This document shows, one piece after another, positions 48,344 to 59,456 of a stretch of DNA of 64,000 nucleotides (position 1 is its first letter; each line of letters opens with the position of its first letter). The notes beneath the pieces were generated by a model. It had not been told where the DNA came from, ran no database searches, and saw nothing but the letters and a program-made list of their open reading frames with translations. The position numbers were made by a program, and so were the translations under genes. Origin of the DNA: Cephalotrichum gorgonifer (lineage: Eukaryota; Ascomycota; Sordariomycetes; Microascales; Microascaceae); the NCBI GenBank assembly GCA_900312665.1, contig ONZQ02000016.1, forward strand, positions 657,361 through 721,360. The letters are read 5' to 3'.

Positions 48344-49063
48344 GGCGAAGGACGGAAATGAATTCTAGAGTTGGGGAGGCCGGGGGAGATCGTAGCGGCT
48401 CGTCGTCGGGATTAAGCTTGGGGAGAGCAGTCGCTGGGCTGCCGTGCTCGTGAGGAGATGCAGATGGATGAGGTCGGCTGGGCGGAGTCAGTCGTGGGTC
48501 AGCGACATTGACGTTGCATGGTGGGGTTCATCTGGCTCGGGGAGCTAATAGTGTACTCGTATTACTATGGGGTTTTGAGCAGTTACAGGTACGTACAAGC
48601 ACATCCACGACGTATTCGCTTAGTCATCAAGTGCTGTCCCAGCATGCCAGGCATGCATCAGGGGCTGGGCTCCAGCTCATCGCAGCGAAGGGAGCAGCCG
48701 CCTGTCGCCACTGAGCAAGTACGACGCGGGACAACGCCGCCGGCTAACAACACAACTAGTTTCTACGTCTGCTTTTTCCCTCCATCCCCCTCCTGTATAT
48801 CCATCTCATCTTACCACATCTCATCCCATCTCCTAGCATTTGCATACCTTTTCTGTTTATAGCATTTCGGGGCCACACGCCGCCTGGCTCTTGCATCACT
48901 CGTACATCACAAAACACCTTGCTTACACTCGCGATATGTCGAGACTGGACTCTTGATTCGGCGATTTGCTCATCGCTCTTGTTCTATTTCCCGCGTTCCC
49001 CCCCCCTTCAAATGAGCTGATCAAATTCGCTTTCCCCTAATCCACCCCACTTCCTCCACTGGG
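48344..49063. promoter_or_regulatory. Divergent promoter region ARP2/SSN3
   Basis: 720 bases between two start codons. The SSN3 side is pyrimidine-rich (48770-49050), as expected of a fungal core promoter and leader. No credible gene. Confidence 0.5.
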
Positions 49064-50545
49064 ATGGTTCACACAAACCCGCCGTCGGGAGCATCCGGCC
49101 CTGGTTCCGTCCCAGGGTCAAGAAACCAGACGATAAGGCATAGTGTTCATGCCGCCTTTGAGGGTACGAAATCTCATCTCGTCTCGTCTCATGTCACCTC
49201 ATACCGACGAGGAGTCAGTACTGACAGCCGCTCCCCTCCCGGCCCCACAGCGGACCGCGGACCAGGCAACATCACGTACCAGCCCAAGGTCCGGGTGACG
49301 GACAAATACAAGGTAGTCGGCTTCATCAGTAGCGGTACCTATGGCCGGGTGTACAAGGCGCTTGCCAGGAACGGCTCGCCGGGCGAGTTCGCCATCAAGA
49401 AGTTCAAGCCCGACAAGGAGGGCGAGCAGATATCCTACACGGGCATCTCGCAGAGCGCCATCCGGGAGATGTCGCTCTGCACCGAGCTCAGGCACGAGAA
49501 CGTCATCAAGCTCATCGAGATCATGCTCGAGGACAAGTGCATCTTCATGGTGTTCGAGTATGCCGAGCACGACCTCCTGCAGATCATCCACCACCACAAC
49601 CAGCAGCCGAGGCACCCCATCTCGCCCGTCATGGTCAAGAGCATCATGTTCCAGCTTCTCAACGGATGCCAGTACCTCCACACCAACTGGGTTCTCCACC
49701 GGGACCTCAAGCCCGCCAATATCATGGTCACATCGGCGGGCGAGGTCAAGATCGGGGACCTGGGGCTGGCCCGCCGCTTCGAGAAGCCTTTACACTCGCT
49801 CTTCAGCGGTGATAAGGTCGTCGTGACTATATGGTACAGGGCGCCCGAGCTGATCCTGGGCAGCCAGCACTACACGCCCGCCATCGACATGTGGGCCGTG
49901 GGGTGCATCTTCGCCGAGCTTCTATCTCTGCGCCCGATCTTCAAGGGGGAGGAGGCGAAGATGGATAGCAAGAAGACCGTCCCGTTCCAGCGGAACCAGA
50001 TGCAAAAGATCATCGACATCGTCGGCATGCCGACCAAGGAGCAGTGGCCCCTTTTGGCCGCCATGCCGGAGTACCTTCAGCTGCGGACCCTCCAGTCCCC
50101 CATGTCCTCCCACCACTCGCACCACCACCACCACCAGCAGCACCATCACGGGAGGCACGGCCACCACCAGCAGGGAAGCACCTCGAACCTCGAGAAGTGG
50201 TACTATAGCACCATCACCCAGGGCCAGACCACCTCAGCGTCGGGCCTCGCGGCCTCCGGCTCGCCGCTGGCGTCCCTCGGCACGGAGGGGTGCGATCTGC
50301 TGTCCGCCCTCCTCGAGTACGACCCCGAGAAGCGGCTCACGGCCGCCCAGGCTCTTGAACACCCGTTCTTCAACACGGGTGACCGGCTGGTCGCGTCGTG
50401 CTTCGACGGGCTGCCGAACGAGTATCCGAGGCGGAGGGTTACGCAGGACGACAACGACATTCGCATGAACAGTGCCCCGGGGACGAAGAGGAGCGGGCTG
50501 CCTGATGATTCGCTGGGTCGGCCGGGGAAGAGGCCGAAGGAGTAA
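49064..50545 (+). CDS. SSN3: Cyclin-dependent kinase 8 (Mediator kinase Ssn3/Srb10)
   Basis: Serine/threonine kinase of the Mediator CDK8 module, acting with cyclin C on RNA polymerase II and transcription factors in the nucleus. I splice 49064-49163 to 49251-50545, giving 464 residues; the intervening 87 bases have GTACG...CAG borders and no stop, so an unspliced reading of 493 residues is also open. The kinase domain (about 53-390) has SGTYGRV (P-loop), Lys83, the cyclin-contact helix SQSAIREMSLC, HRDLKPAN (Asp185) and DLGLARRF in place of DFG, as usual for this family. A His-rich insert (SSHHSHHHHHQQHHHGRHGHH, about 316-340) lies in the C-lobe insertion region. The C-terminal tail is basic (KRSGLPDD...GKRPKE). 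Confidence 0.93.
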   Translation: MVHTNPPSGASGPGSVPGSRNQTIRHSVHAAFEGTKSHLVSSHVTSYRRGVSTDSRSPPGPTADRGPGNITYQPKVRVTDKYKVVGFISSGTYGRVYKALARNGSPGEFAIKKFKPDKEGEQISYTGISQSAIREMSLCTELRHENVIKLIEIMLEDKCIFMVFEYAEHDLLQIIHHHNQQPRHPISPVMVKSIMFQLLNGCQYLHTNWVLHRDLKPANIMVTSAGEVKIGDLGLARRFEKPLHSLFSGDKVVVTIWYRAPELILGSQHYTPAIDMWAVGCIFAELLSLRPIFKGEEAKMDSKKTVPFQRNQMQKIIDIVGMPTKEQWPLLAAMPEYLQLRTLQSPMSSHHSHHHHHQQHHHGRHGHHQQGSTSNLEKWYYSTITQGQTTSASGLAASGSPLASLGTEGCDLLSALLEYDPEKRLTAAQALEHPFFNTGDRLVASCFDGLPNEYPRRRVTQDDNDIRMNSAPGTKRSGLPDDSLGRPGKRPKE

Positions 50546-51377
50546 AGCGCCCTGGAGCAGGTGCAGCGACGAAGGGTCTCACATACTATTACCAGCGACG
50601 TATATTGGATTTGGAGGGGTGGGCATCGTGGCGTTACAAGGGTGGGTGGGACAAGGGAAGCGCTTTGCGTATATTATGACGAGCATATAAAGGATAGGAG
50701 CATGGATGCATACATACACACGTCATATAAGACTGGGTGAGATGGGGTAGCAGTTGTGAAGATGTCCCCACCCCCCCAACTCATCATAACATTGGCTCGG
50801 CAGGGATATGAACGAGGAGAAATATAAAGGGGCGGCAGCTTCTGCCCTCCCTCCCTTCGAATTACCAGGGCTGAACATGACCGAGGAAGGCCCGCCCGTG
50901 TAAACTAACCGAAGTATGAGTCTATCCCTCTGATAACCACAGTTGCTAGCCTCCAGGAAAACCCCCTCGACGCTGCCATCCTCCCCCCCATTCAGAGACC
51001 GCCGCGAGGCGGTATAGACGCATCGTCTGAAGCAGTGAAAAAAAAAAGAAATATGGTAGTATAAAGCTTAAAACAGAGAAGACAGAGATTAATAAAAGGG
51101 GGGGGTGGGGGAATCATTATACAACTGGGGGTATTTCGTTCCTTTCCGCTTTCGCTCAAAGACCACCAAAGATATCCATCTCCCAATCTTCCCTTCTTCT
51201 CCTCCACAAAATAGCAAAATCATTCTTTCCCGCTCGCAAAAACATCTCCAACTACCCCCTCGTCCTTTCTCGCTCCAGAAAACTTCCGCAGGCAAAGCAG
51301 AGCTAAACAAACAAAGGGATATATATGTATGTATATGCAAGGACATTGGGCTCTTTCCCCTGCGGTTTCAAAAGACC
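50546..51377. other. Convergent intergenic region SSN3/ARF6
   Basis: 830 bases of 3' flank for both genes, including A-rich and G-rich tracts near 51040-51112. The overlapping minus-strand frames are not credible. Confidence 0.5.
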
Positions 51378-52213
51378 TTACTTCCTCGGTGCCGGGAGGG
51401 GCGCCTTGACGTTGGTCGATAGCCAGCCGAGGCCCTCGACGAGGCCCTCGCCCGTGGTGGCGCACGAGGGGACGACGTACCAGACCTTGTCCTTGAGCTT
51501 GGAGAGCTCGAGGGCTTCGGTGACTTCCTGGGGTTTGAGGGCTGAAAAGGGGGGAGGAGGTTCATCAGCTTCCGGTTCTTGTAGCGAATGGGTAGGTAGG
51601 GGTAGGGGGGTACGGAATAGGGGAGCATGTGGACGAGTGTCGAGAGGAGTGGGGAGGCTCACCATCTGGGAGATCCTGCTTGTTGGCAAAGACGAGGAGC
51701 AGGCTGTCCTTCATCTCGCGGTCGTTGATGATCCTGTGGAGTTCCTGTTTCGCCTCGTTGATGCGCGCGCGGTCGGAGGAGTCGATGACGAAGATGAGGC
51801 CCTGGGTACCTATGATTCACAACCACACCCCGTTAGCACACGATGGTTCCTCGCAACAACCGCTATATGTATATCAACGTATACCCCCTTCCCTCCGTTC
51901 CTCCCTCCCGTCGAAAGAACAGCCTCGGTTGAGGGCGGGAAACGGGGAAATCAGTGAACCTACCGCTGAAGTAATGCCTCCACAGAGGACGGATCTTATC
52001 CTGGCCGCCGACGTCCCACACGTTGAACTTTACGTTCTTGTACGTCACCGTCTCGACGTTGAAGCCCACCGTCGGGATCGTCGTGACGTCCTGGCCGAGC
52101 TTGAGCTTGTAGAGGATCGTGGTCTTGCCCGCGGCGTCGAGCCCCAGCATCAGCAGGCGCATCTCCTTGGATCCGAAGATCTTGGCCATCATCTTGGAGA
52201 GTTGGCCGCCCAT
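51378..52213 (-). CDS. arf6: ADP-ribosylation factor 6-like GTPase
   Basis: Small GTPase of membrane traffic and, in filamentous fungi, of polarity and septation. Exons 52213-51964, 51809-51663 and 51541-51378 encode 186 residues. Gly2 is available for N-myristoylation (MGGQLSKMMAKIFG). G boxes: GLDAAGKTT (24-32), TIPTVGFNVE (45-54), WDVGGQDKIRPLW (66-78, catalytic Gln71), NKQDLPDA (126-133) and SCATTGEG. The Arf-specific interswitch is intact. MMAKIFGSKEMRLL and the effector sequence are closer to Arf6 than to Arf1, whose N-terminus differs. The C-terminal ~14 residues (NVKAPLPAPRK) extend slightly beyond animal Arf6. Confidence 0.92.
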
Positions 52214-54121
52214 TGTGTCTGTTGTTTACGTTTTTTCCGGTTTCGAGAAAAAGGGGTGTGAGGGGGTGTGTGTATGTGTCGGCGGTCGAGTGTGCGTTTT
52301 GGGTATTTTTTGCTCAATTGAAGGGAGCGGGTTTGGTTTGTTGGGTGGTAGATTATTTCGAATAGGGCGGGATGGGGGACTGATGCGCGTATTCGTTCGG
52401 AGCTATATCAAGTTCGTGTGGCCCGCGCGCGCCGGGGGAGGGGGGAGGTGGAGAGAGTTGGGAAGGAGTGGAGACCGAAATTATTCGTCCGAAGAGGAGA
52501 AAGAAGGAAGGAAAGAAGAAGAAAAAAAAGTCCGTCCGCGTTTTGGAACCGAAAGGATCGTCGTCGCGGGGCGTCGTTCGCGGTGGGGTGTGGTTTGGAG
52601 AAGGAGAGGAGGGAAGGAACGGCGACGAGAATAATAAGATATGATATTAAAAGGAGGTGCGAGTATGTATGTACTACAATGAGTATGTACTAGCTGGGCA
52701 AGGCAAGGCGCGCTCTCTACTAAGATTGATACCACGTTAGCCAATTGGGGTGGATTCGAGATGTTTAGTGTGGGGGAGACAAAGGAGAAAACCCCGGAGA
52801 GGCAGAAAGAAAACAAAAAGAAGCCTAGCCTGGGATTTCCCCCAAGATTACGGTAAGTTGAGTTGGTTGAAGAACTGTTTTCTTTCTTTCCTTCCTTCCT
52901 TCCCAGGAGAATTTTTCTTGGGTTGGATTGAAACTGGTATAATGTCGGCGAGGCTACGAATCTAACTCGCTACCCTCGGCAACACCTGCTGCTTTCCCCT
53001 TGGTGCGGCGTTTCGACCAAAAACGCCCGTTTCTCAAGCGAAATATCCCCTTTATCTTCACCATATATACCTCCAGGCACACGTGCCGGGTTCTGTCCAC
53101 AGAGGGAGGGGGAAGGGGGGGGGTTTTCAGGGGGTTCGTTCGAGATACACTCCACTATTACATGTACTACCAAGATACCACCTCGCACGTCCCATCACAC
53201 ACCACACCCTTGTGACTTTTAGGCCCAAGCGGCGTTTTGGAACCAACAAGCGGATCAAATGGGCACAAACAAACTCCGTTGGAATCTAATCCCTGGACTG
53301 GACTGCTTGAACGCTTGCGGCTTGCGGGCTTGCCAGGCACGAACAGCGGATCAGTCGGCGCGCACCCGCCAGGGGGAACCTCGCATTAGCGTCAACTCGG
53401 CAAAGCATAAAACATACATACATTTTATACTCGAACAGTAAATATTTGTTCTCCACAAAACCCTGGCGTTCACTAGTTGTTTTAGCGCATCCTCCTCGCT
53501 GGGAAAACGAGGCGAACCGTGTTTCGGGTACTTGTGTAAGTAAGTCACTTAATGTTTGGACGGACAAAATGACATTACATGTATGATTGATGGCTTGCTG
53601 TCGTTTGAGATAATAAGTGGGGCTCCTACTTTATAGAAGCAGATCGGCCATGTCCAATGTCCGGTGTCCGATGACACAAGCGACAAAAGAAACGATACAT
53701 ATCTACGCATGGGCGGTATGCGGGACCCGTCGTTTCTTTTAAGCCGAAGCAAGACGCGGGCTTGAAGAGAAGTTTCAAAAGGACATTGTCAGCCCGAGAG
53801 GATCCACAACTCTTCCGTGCGTACATGTACTCAATATAAAAAAACAAAGACCTGGTATTCGCTCTACCAATGTCGGCGCTATCCAGCTCCCCAAAAAAGC
53901 TCTAAGATCAGAGAGCTCATAGTTAGAACCAAGCTTATACAACTGAGCTCCTACACCTGAGCTCCTACACCTGAGCTCAAAGAGCCCCCAGCTCCAAGAA
54001 CTTAGTCCACAGTTAACAGCATCCCACATCCCACCCACCCCGTAGGCACCACCCGCCACCCCGTAACGCCAACGCCAAGTAAAACATAACAAAAGTGAAT
54101 ATTCCCTCACTCGATCCAAGG
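52214..54121. other. Intergenic region between ARF6 and SGF29
   Basis: 1.9 kb with the ARF6 promoter on the left and the SGF29 3' flank on the right. Purine-rich tracts lie at 52490-52530 and a CTTT/CCTT run at 52880-52900. A 14-base tandem repeat at 53943-53978 is listed separately. No gene is seen. Confidence 0.5.
53943..53978. repeat. 14-base tandem repeat
   Basis: Two perfect copies of CTGAGCTCCTACAC followed by the first eight bases of a third. It lies about 145 bases beyond the SGF29 stop codon on its 3' side. Each unit contains the palindrome GAGCTC. Confidence 0.95.
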
Positions 54122-55201
54122 TCAAGGTCGGTACTCCACGACGAAGCGCCTGTCCACCTGCTGCAGCGTCGCCGAGTCACTCTCCCCCTCGAACCGCAGG
54201 TCCACCTTGCCGTCCGCCGTGTTCATCACCTCGGCCTTGTAGAACGTCGTGGTGTGCGGGTACAGCGCCAGCACTATCTTCCCCTTCTCCCACGGCGGCA
54301 GCGACGCCGACGTCGACTCGGGCGTGATGGGGATCATGTTGGACGCCGACGTGCGGAACTCGCGCTGCTTGGCCGCCTCGTCCGGCTCCACGTCCATCAC
54401 CTTGTAGCGCCGCGTCTTGCCGTCGCCGAGGACCGCCGCCACCTCGCCCAGGATCCAGTCCATCTGCTCGCCCGCCCCGACCTGCTTAGGGCGGAACGCG
54501 ACGGCGTCCCCCTTGGCGAACACGACCCTGGACTTCATCTGCGCAAGGGCCGTTGCTGACGCCGACCCCGACGCCGGGGTGCCCGCGCCCCCAGCCGCAG
54601 TCGGGGCCGCGCTCCCGGTCGAGGACGCCGGCGCGGGCTCGGCGCTGTCCGAGTGCCGCGGGGGCACGCTGTCCCGGTTGCTCGAACGGTCGGCCGTGAA
54701 CCTCCGGGAGGAGCCGCCGACAGGGCTGCGGACGGGCGACTCGGCCGCCGCGTCGAGGTCGTAGACGGACGAGGAGGCCGTGGCGTCTAGGTCCCTGCTA
54801 GGGCGTGCCGATGCGGCCGAGCGGACCGGAGGCGGGGCTGAGGACCCGCCGTGGCTTCCGCCCTGGTCCTTGTTCGCCTGGAGGATGGCGCGAAGGATAT
54901 TGATCTTCTCAATCATGGCGGCGATTTCCTGCTTGATGGTCTCCGTGCCCTTGACGCCGTTCCGGCAGTGCTTATCCATCTTGGCGAGCAGACTGCTAGG
55001 GGGCTCCCTGCCCTTCTTGCGGTATTCTGCCGCCTCTTCGTCCAACTTGAGTAGCTCCTCTAGGTTACGCGTGTCCTCGTTGATGGTGGCGAGGGCCTCA
55101 GGTAGCTTCTCCTTCACCGAGTCCCAGAGATTGACCTCCTCGCCATGGGAGCTGCCGTTATTCCTATTAAGGCCGCGGCCGCTGCGGTTTCGTTGTGACA
55201 T
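54122..55201 (-). CDS. SGF29: SAGA-associated factor 29 (tandem Tudor)
   Basis: Subunit of the Gcn5 module of SAGA that reads H3K4me2/3 and guides acetylation. Single exon, 359 residues. A helical/coiled-coil N-terminus (about 25-110: VNLWDSVKEKLPEALATINED, then IKQEIAAMIEKINILRAILQ) is followed by a long disordered Ser/Ala/Pro linker (about 115-220). The C-terminal tandem Tudor (SGF29_C) domain starts near 222 (SRVVFAKGDAVAFRPKQ) and contains MDWILGEVAAVLGDGKTRRYKVMDVEPDE and, in the second Tudor, KIVLALYPHTTTFYKAEV with the aromatic pocket residues Tyr and Phe, ending in RRFVVEYRP. The length is typical for filamentous fungi. With the Ahc1-like gene it is the second Gcn5-complex subunit in this window. 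Confidence 0.92.
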   Translation of the reverse strand: MSQRNRSGRGLNRNNGSSHGEEVNLWDSVKEKLPEALATINEDTRNLEELLKLDEEAAEYRKKGREPPSSLLAKMDKHCRNGVKGTETIKQEIAAMIEKINILRAILQANKDQGGSHGGSSAPPPVRSAASARPSRDLDATASSSVYDLDAAAESPVRSPVGGSSRRFTADRSSNRDSVPPRHSDSAEPAPASSTGSAAPTAAGGAGTPASGSASATALAQMKSRVVFAKGDAVAFRPKQVGAGEQMDWILGEVAAVLGDGKTRRYKVMDVEPDEAAKQREFRTSASNMIPITPESTSASLPPWEKGKIVLALYPHTTTFYKAEVMNTADGKVDLRFEGESDSATLQQVDRRFVVEYRP

Positions 55202-56799
55202 CTCGCCCTGCGGGGTTGGAGGTATTCCTCCTGGTTGGTCGGTCTTCTTGCGTGGTAAGGGTTCCTGTGAATACGCTTGCCCGGTCGTACACCTGGAGTC
55301 GGATTCGACCCCGAGACGGCTGAGACTGCCGGGACTCCCAGAGGGCGCGGTGTCGTACTGGTTTGACGGCGCCTAGACAGAAGAACCAGGAAACGCTGAC
55401 CGATGCTGCACCTGAAGCCGCTGCGATTCCCGGATAGCGATGGCGAGTTGCCTGTTAGACCCACGGTCCCTGGGGTTTCGCCGCGTAGGGCCAGCCAGGA
55501 ACTGGGGCGTGAAGTCCTGCTTGAGATTCTTTAGTTCCCTCTTCACCATGGCTGCGGTAGTGACGGGTAGATTAGGGATAGTATGAAGATGGCCGAGGGA
55601 AGAAGGGAAGGGGGGAGGTAAGAAGATATGAAGACAGCCAGAAGATAAATATAGAAATTCCTTGGCGGGTAGAAACCAACTGGAGCACTGCGATAACTGT
55701 GATAGAATGCGATAACTTTGGATGACACAGGGTACAGAGGCCGGCAAGGATGAAGTAGTCATAAGTCTCCCGGTTGAAGAGTAGGATCATTCATCCGTAA
55801 TAACTAGGAGAGAAAGGGAGAAAGCGCGACGAGGATAAAGCGAGGGGAGAAAAGGTGCGCTTAAGATGCGCGGTCACGCTTACCTGAATACTTCCTTTCG
55901 CGCGAGGAAGGTGGTGGTGGAGATTGTGGAGATGAGCTTGTGGAGGTGCGAGTTGAGATGAGATGAGATGATGATGATAGTGGGTTAGTGTAGATGAGTT
56001 GGTTCGGTATCTGGTTTGCCAGACTGTGTTTGATCGTGTATAATAGGATGCTGGGATGAGCCACGAAATTGGTGAGATCGGCGAGAGGAGCGACTGATGG
56101 AATTGGGAGATACCCGGATATATAAGGGCGCTCAGCTCAGCCAGAGCTCTGGTAAGGCTCGGTCAGGTGGTGGAAGCCTAAAGGCTAGAGAGAGTTGCGA
56201 GGTCAGACGACAGCTGGTTAACATTGCGCAGTCGAGGAAGCTTGTTGAGCGTATATCGTGTGATGTCGCCGTAAGCTCGGTAACAACACGCGGTGCGTCG
56301 ATTTAAGTTGAGGCGAATCGCGAAGGCGTGTCTCGGCCAAAGGTGGCAGGTCCGAATGCATGCTTGGTTCCATGCGGCTGGTGCCACCTGCCGTGGTTTC
56401 ATCCGGCCGCCAAAGACCGCCTACCTGTCAGGGAAGCTCGGCTGGTAAGCTCCGCAAATTGCCCCTCCAGGTTAGAACATCATCGTTACCCCTCCAAAGC
56501 CGCCCCTGCCCCTCCTCCCTTCGCCCAGCTATCGCCAATTAGGTTGGGTTACCGCTCACCGACTAGCCCATCTTCCCTGTTCGTGTGGTCAATTGCTGCC
56601 CCGTGATTTGCCCCCTTGATCATTGAGCTGTTTGGCCATTTCCCATTGCTCTTTTTCTCCTCCTCTTCTTATGATAGAAGGTCCACACCTTATTATCCTC
56701 TTTCAGCGACCCAATTCCTCCCTTGAATTACCCTGGTGAAGCTGTCTTTCACCCACCAGCAAGCTACTATTCCATTCCTACCAGCTACACTCTACCACA
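55202..56799. other. Divergent region between SGF29 and phosphomannose isomerase
   Basis: 1.6 kb holding both promoters and leaders, plus the small frame at 55549-55373 listed separately. The right end (56590-56799) is CT-rich, a normal fungal leader for the downstream gene. No other gene is seen. Confidence 0.45.
55373..55549 (-). CDS. Possible 58-residue upstream ORF or exon before SGF29
   Basis: A 58-codon frame on the same strand, ending 171 bases before the SGF29 start. It begins MVKRELKNLKQDF and is basic and hydrophilic, with normal-looking codons, unlike the surrounding leader. I do not recognise it. It may be an upstream ORF in the SGF29 leader, or the first exon of a separate small gene whose other exons I cannot define. 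Confidence 0.25.
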   Translation of the reverse strand: MVKRELKNLKQDFTPQFLAGPTRRNPRDRGSNRQLAIAIRESQRLQVQHRSAFPGSSV

Positions 56800-58208
56800 A
56801 TGCAGGTCCCTCTGTTGAGGCTCCAATGCGGAGTCAACTCCTACGACTGGGGGAAGAAGGGCAACGACTCCGCCGCCGCCCGGTTTGCCGCTGCCACCCC
56901 GTCTGAGACCCTGTCAATCCAAGCAGACAAGCCCTACGCCGAGGTAGGAACACCTCCAATGACTTCAACTACTCGTATTCGTCGTGGATGCTAACTCCAA
57001 CCCCCCTCCCCCAGCTATGGATGGGAACCCACCCTTCGAACCCCTCAAAGGACCTCGCCACCGGCCGGACCCTCCTCGATCATATCCAGGACAACAAGGC
57101 CCTCCTCTCCACGGCGGTCTCGGCCAAGTACGGCGACAAGCTCCCCTTCCTCTTCAAGATCCTCTCTATCAACAAGGCCCTCTCTATCCAGGCCCACCCC
57201 AACAAGAAGCTCGCCGAGCAGCTCCACGCCCGGGACCCCAAGAACTACCCCGATGACAACCACAAGCCCGAGATGGCCATCGCCGTCACCCCCTTCGAGG
57301 GCTTCTGCGGCTTCCGCCCCCTGGCCGAGATCGCCCACTTCCTCGAGACCGTGCCGGCCCTGAAGAGCCTTGTCGGCGAGGAGATCGCCGACGAGTTCAT
57401 CGCCAACGCCAAGGCGCAGCCTGAGGAGCCCTCGGAGGAGGCCATCGCTAAGAGCAAGAAGATCCTCCAGAAGGCCTTCGGCAGCCTCATGTCCTCGGAG
57501 CAGTCCGCCGTCGCCACGGAGACTGCCAACCTCGTTAAGCAGGCGCAGACGGAGGGCGCCGAGTTCGCGGCCGGCGGAGTCGAGTCCACGCCCGGCGCCA
57601 CCATGGCCGAGCTCGTCACGAGGCTGAACGGCCAGTACGGCGAGGACATCGGCATCTTCGTGCAGTTCTTCCTCAACTACGTGCAGCTCCAGGCCGGCGA
57701 GGCGCTCTTCCTCGTGGCCGACGACATCCACGCCTACATCTCGGGCGATATCGTCGAGTGCATGGCGGCGTCCGACAACGTCGTCCGCGCGGGCCTGACG
57801 CCCAAGTTCAAGGACACCAAGACCCTCGTTGACATGCTCACGTACAACTTCGCCCCTATCGAGAAGCAGAAGATGGTGCCGGCCGAGTACCCCTACGCGA
57901 CCCTCAACCGCGCCGGATACTCGTCGGGCTCGGCCATTACGCTGTACGACCCCCCGATCGATGAGTTCGCCGTCATCCTCATCAAGCTGAAGGGCGATGG
58001 CGCCAAGGCCACCTTTGAGCCCATCGAGGGGCCCAGCGTCATCATCTGCACGGGCGGTAAGGGTAGGATCGCCGTGGGGAGCAAGGTCGAGGAGGTGGCG
58101 GAGGGGTACGTCTTCTTCGTCGGCGCCTCGGCTGAGCTCGTGATTGAGTCGACGGGCGGCGAGGACGACGAGCTTACGTTGTTCAAGGCGTTCTGCGAGG
58201 TAGAGTAG
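56800..58208 (+). CDS. PMI40: Mannose-6-phosphate isomerase, type I
   Basis: Zinc enzyme that interconverts fructose-6-phosphate and mannose-6-phosphate in the cytosol, feeding GDP-mannose for wall mannan and glycosylation. Exons 56800-56943 and 57015-58208 encode 445 residues, as in other fungi. Family motifs are YDWGKKGNDS at the N-terminus, LWMGTHPSNPS just after the intron, and LSIQAHPNK. Zinc-ligand candidates are Gln107, His109, Glu134 (KPEMAIA) and His287 (DDIHAYISGD); the catalytic Arg306 lies in DNVVRAGLTPKFKD. Beyond about residue 330 the C-terminal cupin domain runs to the end (FKAFCEVE). The strongly C-ending codon use suggests high expression. It diverges from SGF29. Confidence 0.95.
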
Positions 58209-59456
58209 AGTGGTTTCGCCGAGAAATAGGGTATATCAAAGGTGGGGAGGGTTTACGATTAGGCGGGGAGCGGCAGCCAGACAACTGTCCGCTTCCTTGA
58301 TGAGGGAACGAGGGTTAATTTATAAAAAACATGATACAGCGGTGCAGGACGGGATAGTGAAAAGAGGCCAAGATTTATACCGGTGAGAGAGGAACGAAAT
58401 GAATCATTACATATTGATCGTATTTTTGAGAATGCATGCACACAAGACTAGTGACCGTAGAAACAGAGAACTCCCAAGCAATCTTCAAAACACCTTTCCT
58501 CCCAACGGATTACCAACTCTTTCGTCCGTTTCATTTCCCGATAGTAATAAGAGACTCCTCCGGGGAAAGGGAAACTTTTTTCTTTTCTTTCGATTTTTTT
58601 TCCCGATTTTTCTTCAGTGATGTTTAGGTTGGTACAAAGTGCAGGGAGTGGGGGGCAGGGAAGGAAAAGCAGAGGGCGGATAAGAGCAAAGACGGAGACA
58701 ATGCGTGACGTGCGCTACGCAGCAGAAGACGGAAAGAGAAGACCCTCGGGAAACATGAGGAGGCGTCCGAGCATGGCGGGGGGCGTAAGCGTAACGCAAG
58801 GGCCTGGAGGAAAGGCCGAACCCTGTTTCTGTGCTTGAGGGTTGTACGAGGAGGCGTTTCTTGTGGACCACTCCCGTCCTACCCCTGAGGAAGGCATACA
58901 AGTAGAGGGTGAAAATAGAAAACGAGAGGGTGCGTTCCGAACTTCAGCTGCGAACGAGGTGAGGAGCGGGAGAGCCAGGAGGAGAGGGAGCTGTCGAAAC
59001 ATCTGGGACGAACAGGAACGAGGCAGGATGAGCAGAACGAGTAAAGCATTAGAAGGTATGGAGAGGGAGGGGGGAAAGATAAAGATCAAAAGAACAGCAT
59101 TAAGCAAATACGTGAGTAGCGCTGCCCCTCTCCTTATCGACGTAAAAAGGAATCTCGGCTTAGTCCATGCCCCCAACCAGAGGGCCACCACATACAATCC
59201 CCCCTGCTTCCTTTTTTTTCTTTAGCCCCTTCCCAGGAACGTAAAACTCCTCCCCTTTGTCCTCTCCCTTGGATAAATGAGTAGGAATTCATAGTAAAAC
59301 AGGTGTGGAAACAGCGAAACAGGAAAAAATGGATAAGGCCGGGGGAGGTGGGGAGAGCGGCCCAGAACAATCTCCCAAAGGCAAAGAATATCCCAGACGC
59401 GGTAAGAAAATCGAACGCAATAGGAAACAAAGGTACGTGGTAAGACACACACCCGT
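58209..59456. other. Convergent intergenic region
   Basis: 1.25 kb between the stop codons of the isomerase and the Zn2Cys6 gene. The overlapping frames on both strands at 58617-59225 have no domain or codon support. Nothing else is seen. Confidence 0.5.
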
